A stretch of DNA of 64,000 nucleotides, taken from the NCBI RefSeq assembly GCF_000004075.3, contig NC_026656.2, positions 16,502,607-16,566,606 on the forward strand, read 5' to 3'. Positions 10,035 to 21,247 of this stretch are shown here, in pieces. The stretch comes from Cucumis sativus (Eukaryota; Streptophyta; Magnoliopsida; Cucurbitales; Cucurbitaceae). A program made the position numbers and the translations under genes. Position 1 is the stretch's first letter. Every line of letters begins with the position of its first letter. Under the pieces are notes generated by a model, which saw only the letters and a list, made by a program, of their open reading frames with translations, ran no database searches and was not told where the DNA came from.

Positions 10035-10830
10035 TAATACAAGAAAGAAAAAATATGTGAACTAGTAGTGTCGAAACTTTAGGAATTTTCAGAGCACTCA
10101 AACCCTTTCCATAGAAATCATCACCTAATGCCTTGCTTTCTTCGAAGGTCTCTTGCAATGACGATCACTTCTGCTACCATCACTTTCATCTCTAAGCTCC
10201 TTGGCCTCCTTTTGGAGGGTAGGAGCCATTGCTTTAACCAAATGAATATGTTTACCACCTAGGTTACTCCCTCAATTCTTGAGTAGTTTGGGTGCTCACC
10301 AAATGGTGTCTATTATCCTTAAAATATGTCTTGTGCTTTGTTGTCCACCAATTTCTAAATCGTGTTGTCACATGCTTGCAAGACTCTAACGTATGGGCAA
10401 GCAAGAACAACCCAAATAAAGATTTGCACCTCGTGCATATCTCCACCGATATAATGTGTTATTTGGTGTAATCACAAGTGACATTTCCTCATATCATTAG
10501 GTATATCTTGGTAAAAGCCAAACTACTCTTGAAACTGATATGGACTCTATGATTGCACAGTTCAAACATTTCCACAGCGAGATAATAAGTAGCATCAGCG
10601 CATACTTACAAGATAGGAAGACTGAAGGAATGATGAGTCATTAATATCAACCATGCGTTCATGCTTATCGTTTTGAAGGTTTGCAGGCCATTGAATTCTT
10701 GAACCATTGTGGATAAGTTCTAGCGCCTCATATTCTCCAAAATAAATAGACATATCTTCGTCAGAAAAGTTAGCCAATTTGGGACCCGAAACTTCTGTTG
10801 GTAGAGGGTAATGCGTGCCAAAATAATTGA
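8974..10830 (-). pseudogene. Plant mobile domain (PMD)-type pseudogene
   Basis: Read on the minus strand, fragments occur in the order of cucurbit PMD proteins. The first is FGEYEALELIHNG with SSFLQSSYLVSMR (10777-10595). Then comes a tryptophan-rich piece, FRNWWTTKHKTYFKDNRHHL (10446-10264), and a basic KRPSKKAK-like piece near 10150 (clearer in block B). A linker with LNPPSKGNVCPKE (9738-9550) follows. Last is a coiled coil ending in HEEFKSFMWKI (9273-8974). PMD proteins derive from or travel with Mutator-like and other transposons. Frames are broken, and an AAT microsatellite interrupts the gene at 9943. The family assignment relies on remembered motif patterns. Confidence 0.65.
9943..10038. 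repeat. AAT trinucleotide microsatellite
   Basis: Nearly pure ATA/AAT repeat of about 96 bp with one interruption near 10030. The block B allele (62266-62417) is about 55 bp longer and has extra interruptions. Confidence 0.97.
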
Positions 10831-12305
10831 AAATTTATGTTGATTCAAAGAAATTAATGGTGGAAAAAATTATGGATTACTGGTGGATTCAAGAACTGTA
10901 ACTAGTCAGGTCGAGGAAATCCAAGTAAATCCATGCTGAGAATATGACCTTAAGTGAATCTTTTTAGGTATCAACAATAATTGAAAAATTGTCACTCTCA
11001 TGGAGAGATTTGAAAAATTATCTCAAACATAAACGCAAAGAGATAAAACTTGAGAAACTTGTGGATCGGCTTGGGACTAAAGACAATAATAGAAAGCAGA
11101 AAAGTGTGTATTTTGGATAGTACAATAGATCCAAGGCGAACACCGTGAAAAATAAACAACAATGTAACAAAGAAAAGAAAGTTTTTTTGGTGAAGGTTTG
11201 AATACAAAACCTTTTATTTGTTTGATTGTAATAGAAGAATTTTCTGATGCCTTGTCAATTTTCAAAAGTCCTAAAAATAGTGTTCAAATTTTAAAACAAC
11301 ACCAAGTTTTAGCAATTCCTTGTAAAAATACTCGTAAATTTTAAAAATGTGTGAATACCTCAATCACCCTCTCTTCTCTTCCCCTTTTCTACTTCAATGT
11401 ACAACTAAACTCTTCTCTATTTTTCTTGACTCGACGTCAATACCCTTTCGTCTTTCATCTCCCTCTTCTTATTTATATTGATATATTATATTAGTGCTTC
11501 ATGTTACCCTAAACCAAGCAAGGTTTAGAGAAAGGGAAATAGAATTTTTTTGGGAAAAGGGAAAAAAAGAAAAGGTAAAAGAATTGAAATGATAAAAGGT
11601 AGAGAAAAAGGATTTGTACAAGTTGTTAGAAAAAAGAAAGAGAAAAAAAAAGGGAAGTTGGGAAGTTGGGAGGTTGAGGTTGAGTTGAGGGGACCAATTA
11701 TGGGAAGTATGTGATGGGCAATACACAAAAAAAAGGCAGCCTTATTTGATGCCTTTCTCATCATCATCTCACAAAGCTCATCCAATTCAATATATGAAGA
11801 TTAAATTACCATTGCTTCTTGTTACTGTTACCATTCTCATCACTATTTGACAATAAATGCAATTAAATTTACAACACTAACAAAATTCATAAAAGAAAGG
11901 TAAAATAATAACAATGTAAATAAATAAATAATTGAATTAAAATGCGGCTAAATTTAGAGAAGAGAGAGTTACTTAATATTGACATATAAAACACAAAGTT
12001 CAATTATATGTTAACTTTGAAAACAATGTTCAATATTGTGTCAATGCTATGTTAGACATTGTTGAAAAGTTAAAAAACCTATTTCATATAAAGGTGAAAG
12101 ATGATATTTATAATCATATATAATATGGGATGTAATGGTTTTGGTTAAACTTATAATTTAACAAAAGAGAGATAAAGGATAAGAAATCACTATCCTCACC
12201 TATAAACATCTCTATTACACAAAAGAAAAAGAAAAGAAAAGGGAAGTAATTGTTGTGATTGATGAAGTCATGAATGCACAAGTCCATACAAATTGACTTT
12301 AGTAC
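10831..12305. other. AT-rich DNA, no gene seen
   Basis: No coding or repeat family is recognised. A purine-rich strand (G/A runs) extends about 11520-11690, giving false minus-strand ORFs rich in F, S and P. The match to block B is cut by the window end at 11613. Confidence 0.5.
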
Positions 12306-12361
12306 AAGTTTGAAAGTATAGCTCAAGTTTGAAAGTATAGCTCAAGTTTGAAAGTATAGCT
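12306..12361. repeat. 19-bp tandem repeat, three units
   Basis: The motif GTTTGAAAGTATAGCTCAA is repeated three times, the last unit partial. Confidence 0.9.
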
Positions 12362-12839
12362 TTGGCATCATTGCTATTAGAATGGGGAGCCAAAAGGACA
12401 AATAATATGTTGGTACAACAAATATATAATATCTCCTCCACTCCTAACTTTTTGTCCATTTCATTTTTGAACTATCCAACTTTAATCTTACCTTTATCTA
12501 TAATCATCTAACACACTTCTTCTTTAAGCTCTCATAAACCCATTTTTATTAGTGTTGCAATCATTGCTTTTAATAGAAATAGAAGTATCAACATTTCAAT
12601 TTAGAGTAGTTGTTAATGCTTAATGCTTTTTTTTTCTTTTTTTATAAAATAATTCATGGAAGACGAATATGAGGAGTGATTCATATGGATGTAACATCAT
12701 TTGAATGCCTATCTAATAAAAATGACTAGAGTTTTAGAAGTGACTCAAAAATGAACTTCTGCTTGCACTAGCATCTTGTGAATTTACTAATTCATCCTTA
12801 TAAATTTGCAGTACACTTATAATTGAAAAACGCTAATTG

Positions 12840-13040
12840 ATGCACGATCTATTGTACTTAATGCTCGATACTTGATGTTCTATGCTTTATATTATATTCT
12901 CTATGTTATATTTTAGATACTAGATACTAGATACTCACTCGATGCTTTAATGCTCACTCTTCAATACTTATGTTTCTACGTTTTATTTATGTTATATATA
13001 GTTTACCACTTGATGCTCTATACTTGAAAAAAAAAAAAAA
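12840..13040. repeat. Degenerate short repeat rich in GATGCT/ATACTT
   Basis: Variants of CTTGATGCTCTATACTT recur with TAGATACTAGATACTAGATACT in the middle. The stretch ends in an A run near 13030. Confidence 0.55.
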
Positions 13041-13559
13041 AAAGCATTTAAAGTTAAAAGTGATAATTTTTAGATATTTTAATTGGTTTTAAAAAAGTAT
13101 GAGATATTTTATTTGAGGTGATATATGCAAAAATTTCAAATAAGGGTGTAAAACTTTATAGCTATATTTGCATTTAGAATAAATATTTTATAAGGTTATT
13201 TATCATAAGACAACAATAAAATTGTGAGAGGTTGGATTTCAAAACTTTTACAAATTTAGGAACATTTTCATTTAATACTTCTATTCATTTGACAATATTT
13301 ATAGTGTTATATCATTTAAAATAATTTATATTATTCAAAATCAATTATTTTGCTTTCGATGCCTTTAAAAATAGCAATTGATAAAATATTTACAAAATTA
13401 AATTTGCTAATTTTGTTGATGGAATTGAGTTGGTTATTTTACCAACTTACTCCAACTCTCTCCAATTCTTCGTCCATTCAATGTTTTAAATGGTTTCCCC
13501 CATTGGCCTCCATTAACAATTACCACTACCACACTTTGGTGACATACTCCGACAACTTT
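13041..13559. other. AT-rich DNA, no gene seen
   Basis: A short open frame at 13350-13571 runs into the repeat that follows and shows no domain. Nothing else is recognised. Confidence 0.5.
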
Positions 13560-13890
13560 GAGCTTATATGACCAACTTTGATGATCACCTTCACACAAGC
13601 AATTTCAGTGACATACTTCGACTTCTACCTTCGTGTCGCCAATTTCATCAACCAACTTGGGGCTCCGCTAACCACCTCCGACCAAAATCCTAGTCACTAA
13701 CTCTAATGACTACCTTTGCACAAGCAACTCCATTGACATATTTTGAGCAGCCACCTTTAGGTGACCAACTCTAGGCTCCAATAACCACCTCTAACCACAA
13801 ACTTCGATGAATATCACTTTGGATGATCAACTTCAATGACAACCATCTCTGGCATAGAGACCAACTTCGATGAAGGCCACCTATAATGAG
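13560..13890. repeat. Degenerate minisatellite, ACCAACTTYGATGA type
   Basis: Imperfect units around GACCAACTTTGATGATCACC recur, with variants such as ACCAACTTGGGGCTCCGCTA and GACCAACTTCGATGAAGG. Spacing is irregular (about 45-60 bp). Composition is richer in C than the flanks. Confidence 0.6.
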
Positions 13891-14917
13891 ACCGTTAGTG
13901 ATAACTCTATTTTTTGTGAACACGTAAATAGACGTTTGCACATTTCCTCCAACTAGTGGACAAACAACGAAACAAGATAGGAATTGTTCTCTTTTTAGCT
14001 AACATTTATGATGGAGTTAAAATTAAGTGAGAGTTCAAAATTGAAGGTTAGGGAGTAGAGAAAAATGTTCATTTTATTGAAATATAAGGTGTCAAAGTAT
14101 GATATATGTTTACTTGGTAGAAGTTTTGTTAGATTTGAAGGAATAGAAGAAAAAAAGCATTTTTTAGTAATTTTTTTTTATAGAAAAAGTAGTGTACATT
14201 TGGAGGAAAAAAAAAAAAAACTCAATACAAACTCAATTATGTTTTAGAAAAAACGCACCACATATACGTCAACATAACTTTACACAAACTTTTAACTTAG
14301 CTCAACTCACTACTCCAAAGATCCAAACACAGACATTCTAACTTTCCAAATAATAATTACCAACCTAACTTAACTATGCACAGTCAACATCTCGTTAAAG
14401 CTTTGTTTGAAGCCTCAATTCTGAGTGATTTTATTTTATAACAGATTTCAAATAAATTTCGTTGTTTGTTATCACATAAAAGAGAAGGATTTTAAAATTT
14501 GAAATGATTTCAAATCATGTTTTTATTTGAAAATTTTTCTTGCCAAAATAATCGGTTTTTGTAGGATTTTATAGGGTTTAGAGTAAATTATATAATTGAC
14601 CTCGTCATTTTCTAATTTTCAAGTAACAATCATAGATAAAAATCTAATTTAGTGAATTCTTAACTTTTTTTTTTTTTCAATTACCATCCACATATGAAAT
14701 TTTAAATAGGTTTTCTTTTTAAAAAATCTAATAAACTAGCAAAATATTACACTGTATTGGACAATTTTGAAAACGAAAAAAGCTTGCAAGCCCACAATAG
14801 AAAATACAAAAAATATCCCAGTCAAACACGTGATTAATTGGTCAGTCACATACTCGCGTGTAATTTTTCTTCTACGATCATGATATGCAATCACGTAGAA
14901 AATGATATACAATCGTA
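13891..14917. other. AT-rich DNA, no gene seen
   Basis: Homopolymer A and T runs are frequent (for example near 14206 and 14666). No coding sequence is recognised. Confidence 0.5.
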
Positions 14918-15150
14918 TAGTTTTTTCTAACGAACATAAAAATGCTTCAAATCTAAACGAATGTGTTGACCACACTTTATGATCGTGTTGACTATGTAAA
15001 CAATCATTTAGATCATATCCACATGATTTTATAGTTTTTTTTAAACGATGGAAAAATGATTTAAAACCTAAACGATTGTGTTGACCATGCTAAATACGAT
15101 TTTGTTGACTAGGTAAGAGATTGTTTAGATCATATAAAAATGATATTCAT
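14918..15150. repeat. 114-bp tandem repeat, two units
   Basis: The units start TAGTTTTTT at 14918 and 15032. Both contain an AAACGA motif, then GTGTTGACCA and TTTAGATCATAT in the same order. Confidence 0.75.
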
Positions 15151-15878
15151 ACGACTTTGATGTTTTGGAAGAGGATCTAGAAGAAAGAGAAGATGAAAAA
15201 AATAGAAGAAAAGAATATGAATAAAGTAGAAGAAAATTTGGAAAAAGAGTCGAAGAAATCTAAAAGAAAATATGGATATTGCAAAGAATAAGAAAGAAAA
15301 ATGACAAATTGTCCGTAATATCAAAGACAAACTTGAAATTTATGAAAATATTTCACCGACTTTATGAACTTTTTGTTTTTGTTACACGGACCGTAAATAT
15401 TTTGGTATTTTGTTACATTTATAAAAATTAACATTTTAAATATAGTTATATAAACAATTTCTCATTTAAAAAAAATAATTATTTTTTAATATTTGTGTTT
15501 GAAAACTTTCCTACATTTTGAACCTTTGAAAATGCTCCAATGTTTTATTTCATTAATTTTTCTCCTAAAAGAGTTGTTTTCAAATATGACAAAATGAACA
15601 ACTTTTTTACAAATATATCAAAATATAACAGTCGATGAACAATAGACTACTTTCTGTGACACGATCGCTAACTCTGTCATAGTCTGTCACTGATAAAGAA
15701 AAAATATAATATTTTGGTGTAATTGTAAATAATTATTTTAGTAATTTTATAATTTAAAACAAAATGCTAGTACTTTATTCCCATACAAACATAACATAAA
15801 TTTAATTATCTTTTTTTGTTTTTATTTAAGTTGTTATATTTGGAAACATAATTTTATAATTTTTATGTTATGCTACTC
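15151..15878. other. AT-rich DNA with a degenerate dispersed repeat
   Basis: Around 15620-15730 there is a pattern built from CTAACTCTGTCATAGTCTGT and CACTGATA next to runs of AATATT. It resembles a dispersed repeat known to me from cucurbit intergenic DNA (variants of TATCACTGATAGA). Otherwise nothing is seen up to the Gypsy junction at 15879. Confidence 0.4.
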
Positions 15879-15897
15879 ATCTGTGAAGTTCTATATC

Positions 15898-18845
15898 ATG
15901 GCTCAAAAGCGAATTGAGGAAAAGTTGGAAATGGTAGATCAAGAAATATCCGGCATTCGAGCAGAATTACATGATCTGCCAACAATCAAGGAAAACATGT
16001 CATCTTTGGCGAAGAGTATTGAGAGGTTAGGAGTACAGGCTGAGAAGCAACAACAGCAACCAGAACACTGTTCAAATATATTGAAGGAATGATCAAAGAA
16101 GACAACGATGGAAGAAGTACTAGAAGGATCATCAAGTAAAGTTGACACATGGTTGATGTCAGTAGGCATGATGGGAGGAAAATCTGAAGGAAAAACCATA
16201 CCAAGTTGGGGGTGAAGATTCTGCGGGACCGAAGCAAATTTAAAAAAATTGAAATGCCAGTTTTTGTGGAAATGATCCTGATTCTTGGTTGTTGTTTAGG
16301 GCTGAGAGATACTTCAGATACACAAACTGAGTGAGTCAGAGAAAATGACTGTGTCCATTATTAGTTTTGATGGAGCAGCTTTGGATTGGTATAAATCTCA
16401 TGAAGATCGTGAACCGTTTGTTAATTGGGACGATTTAAAGAAGAGACTTATTGTTTGATTTCGATCGAGTCGTGAGGGATCAATTCTGGGAAGATTTTTA
16501 AAGATCAAGCAAGAAATTACAGTGGAAGAATATCGGAATTTATTTGACAAATCAGTAGCACCATTGCCTTTTCTACAAAAGGCTGTCTTAGAAGAAACAT
16601 TTATGAATGGTTTGAAACCATGGATTAAGGCAGGCATGGAATGTTGGGAACCTATGGGGCTTGCTCAAATGATGAAGTTGGCCCAAAAGATTGAGAACCG
16701 AGAAGTGATAAGGGGAGAATCAAGTTTCAAACGTGCAGCGGATGGAAAATTCCAGGTTTCTGCTTCTTTTAAACCTCAAATTCCTGTGATTTCTAATGAT
16801 AATAAGTCAGAAGGGATTGTTCCAATGCGGATGATTACACTTCGAGGAGTGGCTGGTGAACCTAATCGACGAGAAGGACCACTAAAACGACTTCCTGATG
16901 CTGAATTTCAGGCTAGACGTGAGAAAGGTCTCTGTTTTCGTTGTGAGGAATGATTTTTTGTGGGCCATAAGTGTAAAGTGAAAGATCATAAGGAACTTAG
17001 AGTTTTAGTTGTTGGGGCAAATGGGGAAGAACTAGAAGTAGTTGAAGAAGAGGATTCAGGAAACTTCTGATTATGGGGTTATTTTGGGGTCTGAATCAGC
17101 TGTAAAAGGGAAGGGAATTTGTAAACAAGTGGAACTGCTATTGGGTGAATGGAAGGTTGTGGATAATTTTCTGCCATTGGAATTGGGGGGGAGTGGATGT
17201 CATTCTTGGTATGCAATGGCTACATACATTAGGAGTAACCGAAGTAGATTGCGTGAAAAATTACTTTGACATTCATACAAAATGGGAAGAAGGTTGTATT
17301 AAGGGGAGATCCGAGTCATACGAAGGCTAGGGTGAGTTTGAAGCACATGATGAAGACATGGACAGAACTTGATCAGGGATTTCTGATTGAGTGTGGATCT
17401 TTGGAAGGTGGAATGGCATTTGCAGCGATGTATGGGGTTGATGAAGTGCCTACCACTCATGAGTCTATTCCAGCCGTGTTAGCTAAGAATGAAGATGTTT
17501 TTGATTGGCCTGGAGAGTTGCCACCACAATGTACCATTGAACATCATATACATCTTAAGAAGGGGACTAATCCAGTCAATGTTCGGCCTTATAGATATGC
17601 ATACCAGCAAAAGGAGGAGATGGAAAGATTGGTTGATGAAATGATGGCATTTGGCATAAAAACCTAGTACTAGTCCATATTCGAGCCCGGTCTTGTTGGT
17701 GAAAAAAAAATGGTAGTTGACGGTTTTGTGTAGATTACCGTGCGTTGAATAGTGTGACCGTTCCAGACAAGTTTCCTATTCCAGTAGTAGAGGAATTGTT
17801 TGATGAACTTAATGGGGCTAATATATTTTCGAAGATTGATCTCAAGGCGGGATATCATCAAATTAGAATGTGTAAAAAGGATGTGAAGAAAACAGCTTTT
17901 AGAACTCACGAGGGGCATTATGAGTTTCTTGTCATGCCTTTTGGGCTCACCAATGCACCATCAACGTTTCAAGCTTTGATGAATAGTATCTTTAAACCTT
18001 ACCTACGCAGGTTTTCTTAGTCTTTTTTGATGATATATTAATTTACAGCAGAAGTTTGGATGAAAATCTTCAACATTTAGAATGGGTGTTAGAGGTGCTG
18101 CGAGAGAATAAATTATATGCTAATATGCAGCACAAGTGTGGGTTTGCCAAAATGAAAGTGGAGTATCTTGGCCATATAATTTCGGGCAAGGGTGTAGAGG
18201 TTGATCCCGAGAAAATTAGATCTATCAAAGAATGGCCCGTGCCCACTAATGTCCGTGAAGTTCGTGGATTTCTTGGGTTGACAGGATATTATCGAAGATT
18301 TGTAATGAATTATGGAAGTGTGGCTGCTCCTTTGACTCAACTATTGAAGAAAGGAGCATATGAATGGACTGTTGCAGCTGCTGAAGCTTTTGAGAATTTA
18401 AAGATGGCTACGATGACTCTCCCAATCTTAGCACTGCCAGATTTTTCCTTACCATTTGAAATAGAGACCGATGCTTCTGGATACGGGGTAGGTGCTGTCT
18501 TAATTCAAAATCATCGGCCAATTGCTTATTTTAGCCAGACATTAGCTATGAGGGATCGTGCTAAACCAGTTTATGAACGGGAATTAATGGCTGTAGTTTT
18601 GGCTGTGCAACGCTGTAGACCTTATCTTTTGGCAGGAGGTTTGTAGTGAAAACTGATCAACGATCATTGAAACTTTTATTGGAACAAAGGGTTATCCAAC
18701 CTCAACATCAGAGATGGATTGCTAAGCTTCTTGGCTATAATTTTGATGTCGTGTATAAACCGGGACTAGAAAACAAAGCAGCAGATGCCTTGTCTCGTGT
18801 CCCTCCTACTGCCCAACTTAATCAACTTACTGTTGAGATCAGTTA
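15898..18845 (+). pseudogene. Ty3/Gypsy element A, gag to RNase H (copy 1)
   Basis: Gag starts at ATG 15898 (MAQKRIEEKLEMVDQEI). A zinc-knuckle start (CFRCEE) is followed by TGA at about 16951. A protease region, badly broken, follows. RT is at 17500-18300 with [12 protein letters not shown] and [16 protein letters not shown]; the catalytic segment near 18025 reads FDDI only in another frame. RNase H has TDASGYGVGAVL and KPVYERELMAVVLAV and ends at ADALSRVPPTAQLN. Integrase is absent, because LINE sequence begins after about 18832. Frameshifts and stops are many. Compared with copy 2 there is a dense cluster of single-base indels at 16070-16320. The element cannot move by itself. Confidence 0.92.
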
Positions 18846-21247
18846 AATTGGCAGTCCCCAACACTGAAGTTGACCCTAAATTAGTCCCAGAAATTAATGG
18901 GATGGATCTGAATGTCTTGTTCAATGATGAAGATATTCTCCCTATTAAAATTCCCCTGGATTTGCCTAAAGATTTAGTGTCTATAGTCGGCGATTGTGGA
19001 ATCATTCTGGCTTAAATTAGATGTGCAACTGCCTTTTCCTCCTCCCAGTCATTATTAAGGTTGTCTCCTGGAACACTAAGGGTTTGAACGACTCCTCTAA
19101 ACGTGCAGCACTTAAAAAATTCATCAACAATTGTAGTCATGATTCAAGAATCTAAGAAGGATACCTTGAACTCGGCTTTTATAAAATCATTGTGGAGTTC
19201 TAAGGATATTGGCTGGGATTATGTGGCTTCTGTTGGATCTTCTGGGGGAATTCTTACCATGTGGGACAGCAGTAAAATATCTGTAACAGAGGTCATTAAA
19301 AGACGCTTCTCTTTGTCAATCAAATGCCTCACTTTGTGCAAAAAGGTTTGTTGGATCACAAATGTCTATGGCCCTTGTGGTTGCAAAGAAAGGAAATTGG
19401 TTTGGCCCGAATTGTCTTCCTTAGCTGATTGTTCGGCCGTGGCCTGGTGCATAGGTGGGAATTTTAATATCACTCGTTGGGCCCAGGAAAGATTTTCTTT
19501 TGGCAGAAGTACTAGAGGAATGTCATTATTCAATAAGTTTATTGACATGGTTTCTCTCATGGAAATTCCATTGCAAAATGGAAGGTTCACTTGGTCTAGA
19601 GACGGTAGTTCTCCTTGAAGATCATTATTAGACACATTCTTCATAAATCAGATGTGGGATGTTTGTTTTGAAAATTCTCGGGTTTCTCGAAAAGCACGCA
19701 TCTTCTCGGATCACTTTCCTTTATTCTTGGAGGCTGGTTCTTTTCTTTGGGGTCCCTCTCCTTTTCGGTTTTGTAACAGCTGGTTGGTGTCCAGTGATTC
19801 TAATCAGATTATTGTTGAAACAGTGAGCAACTCTAACTTCCAGGGATGGGCTGGTTTCATTCTTCATGAGCAGTTGAGATCAGTTAAATTGGCAGTAAAA
19901 GCTTGGAATATTGCTGCGCAAGCTAAGGTAAAAAAAAAAACAGAGAAATCCTTGATGTCAAAATTAGAAAAATATGATTTTGTGGCTGAGTTGATTGGAT
20001 TAAATCAAGAAGAGTTGAATTCTAGAGCTGCTTTGCAAGCGGAATTACTTAGTATTTATCAAAATGAAGAGCGTAATTTTATTCAGAAGAGTAAACTCAA
20101 TTGGCTTTCTTTGGGTGATGAGAATACGGGCTTCTTCCACCGCTTTCTAAATGCGAATAAAAGAAGGAACCTCATAACTGAATTAAAAGATGATGATGGG
20201 GTTGTCTCGACTTCATTCCGCGACATTGAAAGGCTTGTGCTGGAATTTTTTGAGTCACTTTATACCAGAATTCCGGGGGACAGATTCATCCCTATTAACA
20301 GTAATTGGTCTTGTGTTTCCTCAATTCAGAATGAGGCTCTTGTTACCCAGTTTTCAGTGGAGGAGATCTTTAAGGCATTAAAGGCACTTGGCAACAATAA
20401 AGCTCCGGGCCCGGATGGCTTCACAGTGAAGTTCCTAATCACCCAATGGTCTATTTTCAAGGATATCTTCAAATCACTAATGTCTGATTTCCACAGAAAT
20501 GGAAGATTAAATGCTTGCATCCAAGAAAACTTCATTTGTTTAGTGCAGAAAAAAGAGAATGTGACTCTAGTCAAGGATTTCCGTCCAATCAGCCTTACTA
20601 CGTTAGCATACAAGGTCGTCGCAAAGGTTTTATCTGAACGTCTAAAACAAGTTATGGATGCAATTATAAGCCCCACTCAAAGCGCCTTTATTGAAGGTAG
20701 GCAAATTCTTGACCCAATATTAATTGCTAACGAGGCCGTGGAAGATTATAGGGCAAAACGGAAAAAAGGATGGATTTTAAAACTTGACTTGGAAAAAGCC
20801 TTTGATAGGGTGAATTGGAACTTTTTAGAAAAAAATTTATCTTTGAAAAAGTTTAGTTCCAAATGGATATCATGGATAATGGGCTGCCTAAAAAATCCAA
20901 AGTATTCATCTTCATCAATGGTAAGCCTAGAGGCCGGATAACAGCATCTAGAGGTATCCGCCAAGGGACCCCCTCTCCCCCTTTTTATTCCTCCTAGTAA
21001 GTGAGGTTTTAGGAGAAATCATAAACAAGCTTCATATTAACAGCCAGTTTGAAGGTTTCCTTGTTGGCAAAGACTTGATCCACCTCCCTTTGCTTCAATT
21101 TGTCGATGATACTCTTCTCTTTTGTATGTATGATGTGAAGATGCTCCTTAAACTTTAAAACGTCATTAGATTATTCGAATGGTGTTCGGGGCAGAAAGTA
21201 AACTGGGAAAAATCAGCCCTTAGCGGCGTTAATGTGGGAGAGGAAGA
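18846..21247 (+). pseudogene. L1-type LINE ORF2, 5' part (copy 1)
   Basis: The endonuclease domain starts near 19052 (IIKVVSWNTKGLN) and continues in another frame (VVMIQESKKD, SSGGILTMWD, CIGGNFNITRW). RT follows in a long frame at 19652-20941, with NNKAPGPDGF, FRPISLTTLAYKVVAKVLS and LDLEKAFDRVNW. The LINE enzyme nicks DNA and copies its RNA at the target. A one-base loss near 20908 relative to copy 2 (SVFING there) breaks the frame before the GIRQGDP region. A VDDTLLF-type active site follows near 21100. The LINE stops at 21247 and GypB begins. Confidence 0.92.

Larger units (their letters stand above)
1..11613. repeat. Large segmental duplication, block A
   Basis: This block is nearly identical to 52332-64000 in the same orientation. 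It starts at the first base of the window and its partner ends at the last base, so the duplication continues past both edges. The offset is 52331 at the left and 52387 at the right. Most of the difference comes from one 48-bp tandem unit and a longer AAT microsatellite in the partner. The remaining differences are scattered substitutions and many one- or two-base indels. All features of this block have counterparts in block B. Confidence 0.97.
15879..21247 (+). repeat. Gypsy+LINE composite, copy 1 (5.37 kb)
   Basis: The segment aligns with 31033-36408 almost base for base. The left limit is inside the Gypsy leader; copy 2 continues leftward into an LTR and primer-binding site, copy 1 does not. 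The right limit is in LINE RT. The two copies share the same stop codons and the same Gypsy-LINE fusion, so the fusion and decay came first. Confidence 0.97.

Noticed and set aside
9931..10158. ORF with a long run of tyrosines (and I/L runs in the block B version)
   Set aside because: It is the AAT microsatellite read in frame; only the few residues upstream belong to the PMD pseudogene.
11499..11785. Overlapping F/S/P-rich minus-strand ORFs resembling membrane proteins
   Set aside because: Caused by a purine-rich plus strand; no start context or domain.
15130..15330. Phenylalanine-rich minus-strand ORF
   Set aside because: Composition artefact of A/G-rich DNA.
17670..17918. Antisense ORF over Gypsy RT, also at 32835
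   Set aside because: Shadow of the RT frame; conserved only because the two copies are duplicates.
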